DNA of 64,000 nt, taken from the NCBI GenBank assembly GCA_964011675.1, contig CAXGPR010000002.1, positions 62,001 through 126,000 on the forward strand, given 5' to 3'. The translations under genes and the position numbers were made by a program. Each line of letters starts with the position of its first letter. The stretch's first letter is position 1. This DNA is from GCA-2693325 sp964011675. GTDB taxonomy: Bacteria > Latescibacterota > UBA2968 > UBA8231. Positions 53,452 through 62,545 of this stretch are shown here, piece by piece. The notes beneath the pieces are model-generated. The model was given only the letters and a program-made list of their open reading frames with translations. It was not told where the DNA came from and did no database searches.

Positions 53452-56400
53452 TGCCGATCCGCTCCAGCGCGTCTAGATAGGCTTCACCGGCCTTGCTCAG
53501 ATCAGAAAGCACGATGCGCGACTGTTGACCCGTCGCATCCGGGTCTATGGGCCTATGCTGTTCTTCGGCTCGCTGGGTTTCGACGATGCTTTCGCGCAGC
53601 GCCACGCGATCCCAGAGGCCTAAGCCAACATTGGGCTCGACGAGCACAATCCGCCAGTCGGCAATCCGGCTCGGAAAAGTGCGGCTGCCCTCGCGCAGCA
53701 GATACTCTGCGCCGATGCGTTGTCCCTGCGCGTCGTACTGAGGGCGTATGTCGACTAGTTCACCCGGGTGGGAAAATTGGGGTGCAACGAGGAAGTCGAG
53801 CATCATGTAGCGCGGGTTGCCGTAGGACACGCCGGTTAAATCTCGTCCGACTTCGCATCCTGTTTCTTCTCTGTATTTTTCGGCCGTGTGCGCTTCGTAG
53901 GAAGCCAAGGCTTCCATAACGCGTTTACCGGCTTGGGCCAGCTTGGCAAAAAGCGCTTGGCGATGCGGTTCCTGCACGATCTCAGGCAAAAAGAGGTCAA
54001 GGTTACCCCCGCGTCCCACGTTGGTGACGAGCTGCTTGCTGTTGAGCGTAATCCAGTGCGATATGTGCCATTTGTCCGCATCGGCTTCGGCTTGGGGCAC
54101 ATCGGTCGAAAGAATAATGCGGTGCGAGCCGTATATACTGGTACGAGGACGGCGCTGGCGGTCTACGGGACTGCTCCAGTCGATAATTTGGCGGTCGACA
54201 AAAGAGCGCATAAAGGATTCGTTGGCCCAATATTCGGGCGACGAGACTACGACTTCTTGAATAGATACGTTGTTTTTAAGCGAGATCTGATACGTGAAGT
54301 CGACAGCTTCTCGCATGACGTCTTCGTCTACACTACCGTCGACGCGGCGCAATACAAAAACGCTCATACCCCGTCCGCCGGAACCGGCCGCATCTTTAAC
54401 GATTACGATGCGGTGCTGGTGGGCGAACGCGGCTAAGCCAATGTAGGGCGTCCCCTCTAAGCCGTGTTCAATCCACTCCTTGGCTTGCGCCTCGCTGGCT
54501 CGTCGACCGTACTGGCTGAGCCAGTCGATTTCGTCGGGAATGTCGACGCCCGACGAGGGTGGGAAAATATCGGGGTATTTCGCCTTGTCATACGTAGTCC
54601 ATGTGTGGAAGCGCGACTGGATGGTATAGGGCAGTCCGCAGGCTTCCAGAAGCCCCTCATCGTAGATGGGATCGCCGTGAAAGGGGTAGACAAGGGCCGC
54701 TAAAACGGGTCGCGTAAACGCGACTGCAATGCGAATGCCTTTGGCTGGGACGGCGGCGGCCCGACGCTCTGCCTCTGCTTGAGATAGTCCTCTGCAGCGG
54801 ATCAGGGCTTGTGTATAGGTCGTCTGATCGATATACAAGTGCCCGCTGTTAATGCATACGGTTTGCGGTTCGGTATCATTTAGTCTGATGTGCCGGCTGA
54901 TAATGAGATTGGCGCCTGGACGTCCTTCTTCGGTTAACTTGCGGCACAGGGTAGGGCCTTCGGCCAGCGCACGCGAATAGTGCGTCCGCCCAACGGGCAC
55001 AGCAAAAACGTGGTTGACGCGTTGGCTGGCGTCTATGAGCTCAGGATCAAATTGTTCGAAGGTCTCAGGAATAGGGAAGCCGTCGTTGCGTATAAAAGCG
55101 ATCTCGCGCAGCTGACCATAGCAGCGCCACATGCGCTCGGCCTCGCTGTCGGCTCCGGCGCCAATAGCCGCTATCGGCGTGCCGTTAAGGCCGTTGCCCA
55201 GCAGTAGATCTTGCTCTGTCGTAGAGCGTTCAGCTAGCTCGGTACAGGTGCAAATAACCGTGCGTAAATAGCGGTAAAGCCAGGCGTGGTGGCGGTTGGC
55301 TAGCGCGTAAAATGCCTCTCCGTCGTAATGGTCAAAGCCAATACCGCGATCAAAAATCCAGGGGCGGTAGGGATGGAAGTGGTCGTTGATGGTCTCGGCG
55401 AAAAAAGCGGTGAGATCGGACCACAGCGCTTCCGTGTCGCGCTCTTCGGGGGCGGCGTGCGTAGCCGCAATCGTCGTCTCGATCGCCCACAGACTATAAA
55501 ACAGCTCACCGGCTTGGGCGATCATATTGAGTTGGCGATCGCGTTCGGCCTCGCTGATATGCGCCAGCTGAGCCGATTCAACCGCTCGCTGAGCCAGACG
55601 CCCTAGGTCGCCGATGTCCTCGTAGCCGCCTGATACAGCGCGCCAGTGCTCCTCTTCGATTTGACGCGTGCCAAACAGAGTGGATAGGCGCTCGATAAAA
55701 CCCTGTGTTTCTTCCGGGTTACTCTCGTCATAGAGCTGGCTAGCCAAGACCAATAGGGCGGTGCGGGCGTGCCCGCAAAAGGTTCCAAAATCTGCTTCGG
55801 TGAGGACGGAAGCGCCGTCGCCCAGGGCCTCTACTGCCGCACTATAAGCCGCGTCAAAGGAAATCTTCGTCGTGTCGACGGCTTCAAATGCGCTCTGACG
55901 TTCGTTGAGTGCACGTGCTAAAGCGATGCGCTCGGCCAGTTGACGCCGAGCCTCGATGGCGACAGCTGGGCTTTCTTCTGCTGCTTTATTGGAACTCTCA
56001 ATGCCTTTTTCCTCTCGGAATTCTTCTACACACGGCTGGAAGCGCACGTTTAGCAGGTTGCTGAGCGGGCGCTGCGCGTCGGGTGCGGCCCGACCGGAGA
56101 GGGCCGCGACGCTCGTATCAAACTGTTCCCGATAGGCGCGAATATCCTGCTCGGACTGGCCGTCTAACAGGAATAGACCGCCTAGCGCGAGAAAGGTCTC
56201 AAAGTCCAGCTGCGCTAGGGGCAGACCGCGTCCGATGCTAGCCAAGAGATGGGCGATTTGGCGATCGCGCGCCCGGTCTCGGCCAAAGCGGTGCAGCTTG
56301 GCCGCTTCGTCGAGCTGCTGTTCGACTTCCTGTTCCTGTCTAATCTCTTCGCAAAGTTCCTCATAGAGGCGTTTGGCTGTCTCCGAGCGTCCTTGGCAGA

Positions 56401-59400
56401 GAGCCGTACCCAGAGATTCGGCGCGCCGGCGCCGGCGGCGCATGGTGGCGCGCCAAGATTCGATCGTCTCGCCGCCCAACCCAATGCTGGCGTAGACGCT
56501 CTCGCGCTGGCGATTGTCTCCCGCGGCAAAAAATAGCATGATGTCTAAGCGGTTCATGGCACGGCGTCGTGCGCCGGAGGCTCCGTCGACAATCACCAGT
56601 GCGCTGTGCGGATTGCCTTCCAGCATGAGATCGCAGATGAGCGCCGGATCTTCTAATAGACCGAGCAGCTGGCGGTGTGGTATGCCAGCATCTAGCACAT
56701 CCGCGCCCTGTAGGGCTCGCTCAAATTCGTAATCTGGACCGACGGTGGCTAAATGAAGCGCGTGCAGGCGGCCGCCCAGTTCTTTACCGAGTGCGAGCTT
56801 CGTTTCCTCGTCTACAGGAGCGCGGTGAGCCCAGCGCATTAGATTGGGGCCGTATACCTGCATGTTGGCATCAATTTCTCCATCAGAAAATCCGCTGGCC
56901 AACAAGCGATTTTCTACTTCGGAGGCAATCTCTTCTAGACGCGTGTCGCTGGTGTAAGAAAGCAGGTCTTGGGTCGACAGGCCCGTAGGAGATACGATGC
57001 GCATTTCGGACGGTGGCGCATAGGCGGGAAAGAGGGTTTCGAGTGCAGTCTGGTCTATGTCTGCTGACTGCACGCCGAGCAGCGACAGGACGTGCTCGCC
57101 GCGCCCGCGCGTGTGCAGGGCCGCGTAGCCTTCGCTTGTGAGGGCGGCTAGTTCCTGCCCCTCACTGTCTAGTGAGTAGAGCAAATGCTGGCCGATGCCG
57201 GCCATAATTTCAAATTTGCGCATGCCAGCTGCAAAGCGACCGTCTTGGGTGTCGGGCTTGTATTCAGCTGCCATGACGACTACGGGCCGCGCACTGTCTA
57301 TGGGTAGCTCGGGATGTCGCTGGGCCGCTTGGACAACGGCTTGGCGCAGCAGCCAGGTCTTAAAAAATGGCATAAAGCGGTTCACGTGCTCACCGCCGGC
57401 GACCATCTTGTGGATACCCCAGTGAGCCGCTAAGCTGGTCATTACGCGGTAGGGGTCGCGGAGTTCGGGCTGGCCGAGCCCGTCCAAGACTTCGGCCACG
57501 CGCGTTAGCTGGAAAATAGACGATGCGCCGTCCATATTCTGGTGCAGGTAGTCGGCTGCCCACTGTTCCCAAGCGAATCGTGTATCGTATTCATCGCGGC
57601 GAGCCAAGATGTCGTGCGCTAGCTCGACGGCGCGCTCGTGCTGGTCTTCAGGCAGCCCGATCTGTCGCAGTTTTTCCCCGCGGGTCAGCGTAAGGACGAA
57701 TTCCAAGAACAGGCCGTCTTTGGGCACGCAGTAGCCGCCGTATGCTTCGCCAGCTGGATGGATTAGTCGGTCGCGCCGCCGGCTCATTTGATCGCCCATC
57801 TCTTCGATGTCGCCGTGCCCCGAGGCCGTTGTCATCAGGGACAGTGCGTTGGAAAAGGCGAAATGCGAACTCATAGAAGCGTTTTCACCTGTTTTGAGCA
57901 GTTCTGGTTGGGTTAGGCTCTCATAACTCTGTACCGACTTGTTTATGAGGCCGTAAATGTGGCGTCCCACGCGGGCAGCGGCACGATCGGCTCCCCCTAC
58001 CCACTGCGACCATGTCTCAACTGACTCGCGTTCGCGGTGACCCAAATCGACGCGGCTGGGCGTGTATAGCAGGTGGTAGCGCTTGTTGGCGCCACTGGCT
58101 TGATAGTGGTGCTGTGGATATAAGGTGCGGTGAGAAAGGCCGTGCTCGGCAATAATTTCCTTGCGTGCTGTGGTCTTGGTCAAGCGGCCATATCGGCGCA
58201 GGAAGCTGTCGGCATGCTGGCGCAGGCAAAGGGTGGGATCGTCGCGATCCAGCGCTTCGAGCACGCGCTGGCGTGCGGCAAAGCGGGCGTAGGTCTCGGC
58301 GTCTTGCCGATACGCTTCATCGTCCTCTACGACGGCGCGCAGGGCACTGTCGTAATCGGACTCGGCGTGCGTACTGCGATAGTCTTCAACGGCCTGCCGC
58401 AGCGGCTCGCCGTTGCGCTCTATGACCTGACCGAGTACGTCGTCCCATAGCGCCTGTCCGTTGGCCTGCAGATAGGTTTCTACGAGTGCTGGTTCGCTCA
58501 GCTCGGTCGCAGCATGTCCCTCGGATGCTTCCTGATGGGCGATGAGCACGCCGAGCGTAGCCAGCTCGCGCTGGACCTGCCCGTTTCCGCCTACAACGCG
58601 GCGTAGCGCGGCTTCTTCTGTGAGTTGCTCGCGCGAGGCGAATTCCTCCACTTCAACCCAAATGCCCAATTCGATCACGATCTGACGTCCAAGCTGGGTA
58701 ATACGATCGGCGTAAAAGCGCTGACGCTCTTCGACATGTGCTTGCAGGTCGCACTGGTGGACGACATTGTAAAGGGCCATCGACTCTTCTAACCATGTTC
58801 GGATGTAGCCCTCTGTCATACCGGCGGACTGCGTGGTGAGGACGTGCAGAGTGGGAAGCGTCGGACGCGGTTGGAAGGCCTCTTCTTGACGCGTGGCCCA
58901 CGGGGTTAAATCGTATGCTACGTTGGCTGCAGCGGCCGCTTGTGCTGCGGCTTCATCGAGCGGAAGGCCCTGCTCGCGCAGCGAATTCAGGTGCGAGATG
59001 GCTTCGTGATCGCGCTCGAGAAAAAAGTGGCGCATCGCGGTGTAGGGCTCAATGTCTTCTCGCTCTACCAGATAATGGATCTTTGCGGTCTCGCGCTCAT
59101 ACAGTCCGGCCAAGAGAGAAGCCACGGCCAGGATATCCTCTGCGCTGGCCCGATCGGCAGCGCGCTCCAAGCAGTCGGCATCACTCCCGCCCTCGCCGAC
59201 AATCCACTCGCGGGCCAGGCCGATCCATTCGCCTTCGAGCACGCGCCGTATGTTGCGCGCCCAATGATCGGCCATCTCCTCGCGAAACGACTCTTCCATG
59301 CCGGCGATGTCGACGACTGTTCGTGTCTGTTCGCGCCCGTCGATGGTAGATACCTGCTCTTTTATGAATAGGGGAATGGCCTCAATCCAGTGGTCGGCCT

Positions 59401-60886
59401 CTTCTAGCCAGCGGTAGTCGGGACTGCTGTACACTCGGTTACCCGATAGGCGCACCAGTTTCTTGAGGTTTTCCGACTTGCCCAAGTAGGGCTCCTCAAA
59501 TTCGTTTATTTTTACGAGCAGGTGCGAGCCAGTAGGAGAGGGACGCTGGCTTACGACGACGTAGGCTGCGTTGCGCTTTTTCGCTGCCAGCGCGGCGCGT
59601 CGTACGTCCTCTACGAGGCGCAGGCGCGCTGCAGTCTGCTGTCCGATCTGCGCGTCTTCTACGGAGGGTAGCTCCGTGCTGGCCAGCTCGTCTCCGTGGT
59701 TTTCCACGCGTTCTCTGGCGCGCTGGAGAAAGGCCAACGTATCCTGCTGCTGAACTTCTAATACGGCCTCTTCAAAGCGCTCGCAGGCTCCTTCCAGCTG
59801 TGTGAGGGCTACTTCTTCACCCTTTTTAAGCAGCAGGCGTAGCGCTTCTGCCGTCGGCTGAAGCACCTCGCTACCGTGAGTGGCCTTGTCGAGCGCGTCT
59901 GCTAGTTCGCCCATGCGCGCGTCGGGGAGGAGCAGGGCGGCATCGGCAAAAAGCGTGCCCTGGTTGTGAAAAGCGCGACTCATGCGACCAAAAACAAGCT
60001 CCTGTCGCTGGTCACGGACTTCGGCGGCAATGCGGCGGATATTGTCGCCTTCCATATCGCGGTCGTATGATCGGAGGACTTCGTAAAGACGCAGGCGCTT
60101 CTCGTCGGGATCGATTTCGCTGGCTAGAACTTCGCGGGCCGCTCGGCGATCGTAAGGTAGGTCGATACGTTCCTGACCCAGTAGCCAAGTGATGTGCAAA
60201 TCGTGCCAAGTGGTCTCGTCCATATCTTCTGGGCACGGGCTACAGGCCCGTTCGAGAAATAGGCCAAAGGCGTTGCCGCTGTCTAGCTGGGGACGTTCAA
60301 GCAGTTGGTGCAGGCGCAGGCGCTCGTTGAGCGAGAGTGCGTCGTGCAGCGATAGAACTTCGTGCAGAGCGCGGCGGGGTGGCATCTGCGCAATGACGCT
60401 AAACGAATAGAACTGGCCCAGAGCCAGCAGGACTTCAAAGCCGTTGAGTATTTCAGGCTGCGCGGCGGTGAGATCGTTTTTCTGCTCGTCCCACTCTATG
60501 CCTAATTCCGACGCGATTTCGCAGGATATACACAGGTCTCCGTCTTTTTGGTCGAGCAGGCGATCGTGGTTGCGCATAAAGCGGATGCGCCGGCCGTCAA
60601 GTTCGGTCCAGAGAACTTCGCTGATCGAGCCAGAAAAACGACGTAGGACTAGGTGTAGGGCACGTTCGCAAAGCCGCGCAGTCAGCTGAGCTTCAGCGCT
60701 GTTGTCTTCGTCAAGCTGCAATGATGGGGGTACGAGCTGCTCGCTTGAAATGCGATACGTGCCCGCGCTAACGTAGTTGCCCGAGCCGCGTCGCGCTCGC
60801 CAGAGTCCGGCGCGTGGGTTGTGGGATGCTACGAGTCGTAGGGGAAAGCTGGAAGCAGACAAAAGGTTGATCTCCCAATTGCTCAA
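53438..60886 (-). CDS. Giant 2482-residue protein with C-terminal ATP-grasp-like domain
   Basis: Starts with TTG at 60886 (a stop lies upstream in frame; no ATG before residue 104, no good Shine-Dalgarno). No signal peptide or membrane segments are evident, so it is likely cytoplasmic. Residues ~1-2000 are mostly helical, charged and not assignable to a family by eye. From ~2050 an ATP-grasp-like module appears: HRIVIVKDAAGSGGRGMSVF (2158-2177), a segment with LVTNVGRGGNLDLFLPE (2286-2302), MMLDFLVAPQF (2361-2371) and WRIVLVEPNVGLGLWDR (2411-2427), whose Asn fits the metal site. The frame is open for 7.4 kb with no break. It overlaps the next ATP-grasp gene, so the two are translationally coupled. 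Function unknown; ligase activity is inference. Confidence 0.75.
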   Translation of the reverse strand: MSNWEINLLSASSFPLRLVASHNPRAGLWRARRGSGNYVSAGTYRISSEQLVPPSLQLDEDNSAEAQLTARLCERALHLVLRRFSGSISEVLWTELDGRRIRFMRNHDRLLDQKDGDLCISCEIASELGIEWDEQKNDLTAAQPEILNGFEVLLALGQFYSFSVIAQMPPRRALHEVLSLHDALSLNERLRLHQLLERPQLDSGNAFGLFLERACSPCPEDMDETTWHDLHITWLLGQERIDLPYDRRAAREVLASEIDPDEKRLRLYEVLRSYDRDMEGDNIRRIAAEVRDQRQELVFGRMSRAFHNQGTLFADAALLLPDARMGELADALDKATHGSEVLQPTAEALRLLLKKGEEVALTQLEGACERFEEAVLEVQQQDTLAFLQRARERVENHGDELASTELPSVEDAQIGQQTAARLRLVEDVRRAALAAKKRNAAYVVVSQRPSPTGSHLLVKINEFEEPYLGKSENLKKLVRLSGNRVYSSPDYRWLEEADHWIEAIPLFIKEQVSTIDGREQTRTVVDIAGMEESFREEMADHWARNIRRVLEGEWIGLAREWIVGEGGSDADCLERAADRASAEDILAVASLLAGLYERETAKIHYLVEREDIEPYTAMRHFFLERDHEAISHLNSLREQGLPLDEAAAQAAAAANVAYDLTPWATRQEEAFQPRPTLPTLHVLTTQSAGMTEGYIRTWLEESMALYNVVHQCDLQAHVEERQRFYADRITQLGRQIVIELGIWVEVEEFASREQLTEEAALRRVVGGNGQVQRELATLGVLIAHQEASEGHAATELSEPALVETYLQANGQALWDDVLGQVIERNGEPLRQAVEDYRSTHAESDYDSALRAVVEDDEAYRQDAETYARFAARQRVLEALDRDDPTLCLRQHADSFLRRYGRLTKTTARKEIIAEHGLSHRTLYPQHHYQASGANKRYHLLYTPSRVDLGHRERESVETWSQWVGGADRAAARVGRHIYGLINKSVQSYESLTQPELLKTGENASMSSHFAFSNALSLMTTASGHGDIEEMGDQMSRRRDRLIHPAGEAYGGYCVPKDGLFLEFVLTLTRGEKLRQIGLPEDQHERAVELAHDILARRDEYDTRFAWEQWAADYLHQNMDGASSIFQLTRVAEVLDGLGQPELRDPYRVMTSLAAHWGIHKMVAGGEHVNRFMPFFKTWLLRQAVVQAAQRHPELPIDSARPVVVMAAEYKPDTQDGRFAAGMRKFEIMAGIGQHLLYSLDSEGQELAALTSEGYAALHTRGRGEHVLSLLGVQSADIDQTALETLFPAYAPPSEMRIVSPTGLSTQDLLSYTSDTRLEEIASEVENRLLASGFSDGEIDANMQVYGPNLMRWAHRAPVDEETKLALGKELGGRLHALHLATVGPDYEFERALQGADVLDAGIPHRQLLGLLEDPALICDLMLEGNPHSALVIVDGASGARRRAMNRLDIMLFFAAGDNRQRESVYASIGLGGETIESWRATMRRRRRRAESLGTALCQGRSETAKRLYEELCEEIRQEQEVEQQLDEAAKLHRFGRDRARDRQIAHLLASIGRGLPLAQLDFETFLALGGLFLLDGQSEQDIRAYREQFDTSVAALSGRAAPDAQRPLSNLLNVRFQPCVEEFREEKGIESSNKAAEESPAVAIEARRQLAERIALARALNERQSAFEAVDTTKISFDAAYSAAVEALGDGASVLTEADFGTFCGHARTALLVLASQLYDESNPEETQGFIERLSTLFGTRQIEEEHWRAVSGGYEDIGDLGRLAQRAVESAQLAHISEAERDRQLNMIAQAGELFYSLWAIETTIAATHAAPEERDTEALWSDLTAFFAETINDHFHPYRPWIFDRGIGFDHYDGEAFYALANRHHAWLYRYLRTVICTCTELAERSTTEQDLLLGNGLNGTPIAAIGAGADSEAERMWRCYGQLREIAFIRNDGFPIPETFEQFDPELIDASQRVNHVFAVPVGRTHYSRALAEGPTLCRKLTEEGRPGANLIISRHIRLNDTEPQTVCINSGHLYIDQTTYTQALIRCRGLSQAEAERRAAAVPAKGIRIAVAFTRPVLAALVYPFHGDPIYDEGLLEACGLPYTIQSRFHTWTTYDKAKYPDIFPPSSGVDIPDEIDWLSQYGRRASEAQAKEWIEHGLEGTPYIGLAAFAHQHRIVIVKDAAGSGGRGMSVFVLRRVDGSVDEDVMREAVDFTYQISLKNNVSIQEVVVSSPEYWANESFMRSFVDRQIIDWSSPVDRQRRPRTSIYGSHRIILSTDVPQAEADADKWHISHWITLNSKQLVTNVGRGGNLDLFLPEIVQEPHRQALFAKLAQAGKRVMEALASYEAHTAEKYREETGCEVGRDLTGVSYGNPRYMMLDFLVAPQFSHPGELVDIRPQYDAQGQRIGAEYLLREGSRTFPSRIADWRIVLVEPNVGLGLWDRVALRESIVETQRAEEQHRPIDPDATGQQSRIVLSDLSKAGEAYLDALERIGIDRR

Positions 60887-60973
60887 TACAAACAGGGTGT
60901 TTTGCTGGGCAATACGGCCTTTTCTCGATCGGCGAAATCAACTGCCATCAGATCGTGGCCCATGAAGTGGGAG

Positions 60974-61002
60974 AAAATAGCGCGACAGAGGTAATAAATC
61001 AA
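60974..61002 (-). promoter_or_regulatory. Possible promoter of the giant-gene operon
   Basis: On the minus strand TTGATT (61002-60997), a 17-nt spacer and TATTTT (60979-60974), each 4 of 6 matches, about 90 nt before the TTG start and just after the upstream terminator. Moderate match only. Confidence 0.3.
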
Positions 61003-61033
61003 TTGCGGAAAGCAGCGTTTCTGACAGGTTAGG

Positions 61034-61076
61034 GGAAAGGAAACGAGCGGGGGGCAATAAACGACCCTCCCGCTCG
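61034..61076 (-). terminator. Terminator after the sigma-54 activator gene
   Basis: A GC-rich stem (CGAGCGGG / CCCGCTCG plus 3 further G-C pairs after a one-base bulge) 27 nt beyond the stop of the ntrC-type gene, followed on the minus strand by TTTCCTTT. It isolates the giant-gene operon from the regulators. Confidence 0.65.
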
Positions 61077-61102
61077 CAGTATTAAACCATGTGCATGGTG
61101 TG

Positions 61103-62524
61103 CTAAACGGCGACGGCTTCCATTTCCTGTTCGACTTCAAAGTCGTTTCGGCCGTTTTCTTTAAATGCGCTCATCTCGCCGTACTCGTGCAGCTTGTTAC
61201 GCAGGGTGCGCGTGCTGATACCTAGCAAAGAAGCGGCCTCGGTGCGGTTGCCTTTGCACGATTCAAGCGTTTTCATAATCAAGCGCCGTTCCATCTCGTG
61301 GACCGTCATGCCGACGTGGATACCGCCGTCACCCCGGTTCTGCGGGCCGGCGGAAAGGCGCTGTGGATAGTCGCTTATGGTGAGGTGAGGACCGCGCGAT
61401 ACTACGACAGCTCGCTCGGTATAGTTTTCGAGCTCGCGAATGTTGCCAGGCCAGTCATACTGTATGAGTGCCTCGAGTGTATCTTCGCCTATACCCTCGA
61501 TGTCTTTGCCATTTTCGTCGTTGTACTTGGAGATGAAGTTATTGACGAGAGCAGGGATGTCTTCTTTGCGCTCGCGCAGTGGAGGCAAGGTCATTTCTAT
61601 GACGTTGAGGCGGTAGTAGAGGTCCTCGCGGAAGTTGCCCGCTTCCACTTCGGCCCGCAGATCGCGGTTGGTCGTGGCGACGATGCGCACGTCTACTTTG
61701 ATGGTTTGCGTCGAACCTATGCGCTCGAATTCGCGCTCCTGTAGCACGCGCAGTAATTTGGCCTGCAGAGCGGGATCGATTTCGCTGATTTCGTCGAGGA
61801 GGAGCGTGCCGCCGTCAGCCATTTCAAAGCGGCCGCGGTTCTGCTTGATGGCGCCTGTAAAAGCGCCTTTTTCGTGTCCAAACAGCTCGCTTTCCATCAG
61901 ATCCTTGGGCAGCGCCGCACAGTTGAGACGGATAAAAGGTGCGGCGCTACGCGCGCTGTTGTAGTGCAGAGCTCGTGCTACCAGTTCTTTGCCCGTTCCA
62001 CTTTCGCCGCATATGAGCACGGTTGCGCGGCTATCTGCCACAGTGCCGATCATATCGAAGATCTGTTCCATATTGTGCGCTTTGCCAATCATGCTGCCAA
62101 AGCTGTACCTGTCCTTTAGTTCAGAGCGCAGGCGTCTGTTCTCGCGTTCGGTCTCTTGAAATCTGAGTGCGCGTTCGACGACTAGCTCAATTTCGGTAGG
62201 GTCGGCTGAGCCTTTTTGCACGTAGTCGTAGGCGCCCTTTTTCATAGCGGTGACCGCATCTTCAATCGTACCGAAGGCCGTCATCATGATGACGTGCGTG
62301 TCTGGCGCCTTAAGGCGAGCCAATTCAAGTAGCTCCAAGCCGTTCATTACAGGCATTTTGATGTCGGACAAGATGAGATCGTAGTCGGTGTCATCGAGCT
62401 TAGCCAGCGCGGCCTTGCCGTCGGTAGCCGTATCGACGGCATATTGCTTGCGCCGCAGAATTTCTTCGGTCGCCTCGCGAACGTACGAATCGTCGTCCAC
62501 TACTAAGATGCTTTTGTTTGCCAT
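61103..62524 (-). CDS. NtrC-family sigma-54-dependent response regulator
   Basis: 473 residues in three parts: receiver domain (1-120) with phospho-acceptor Asp54 in LILSDIKMP; AAA+ domain with Walker A GESGTGKE (173-180), the sigma-54 contact loop GAFTGA (220-225) and Walker B GGTLLLDEISE; C-terminal Fis-type HTH (GNRTEAASLLGISTRTLRNK). It turns on sigma-54 promoters when phosphorylated, presumably by the kinase encoded 21 nt upstream. The receiver's usual Lys-Pro is Lys-Gly (YVQKG). I find no convincing -24/-12 element in the intergenic regions of the window, so targets are unknown. Confidence 0.95.
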   Translation of the reverse strand: MANKSILVVDDDSYVREATEEILRRKQYAVDTATDGKAALAKLDDTDYDLILSDIKMPVMNGLELLELARLKAPDTHVIMMTAFGTIEDAVTAMKKGAYDYVQKGSADPTEIELVVERALRFQETERENRRLRSELKDRYSFGSMIGKAHNMEQIFDMIGTVADSRATVLICGESGTGKELVARALHYNSARSAAPFIRLNCAALPKDLMESELFGHEKGAFTGAIKQNRGRFEMADGGTLLLDEISEIDPALQAKLLRVLQEREFERIGSTQTIKVDVRIVATTNRDLRAEVEAGNFREDLYYRLNVIEMTLPPLRERKEDIPALVNNFISKYNDENGKDIEGIGEDTLEALIQYDWPGNIRELENYTERAVVVSRGPHLTISDYPQRLSAGPQNRGDGGIHVGMTVHEMERRLIMKTLESCKGNRTEAASLLGISTRTLRNKLHEYGEMSAFKENGRNDFEVEQEMEAVAV

Positions 62525-62545
62525 TGTGTATTCCTCGCTGTGGTT

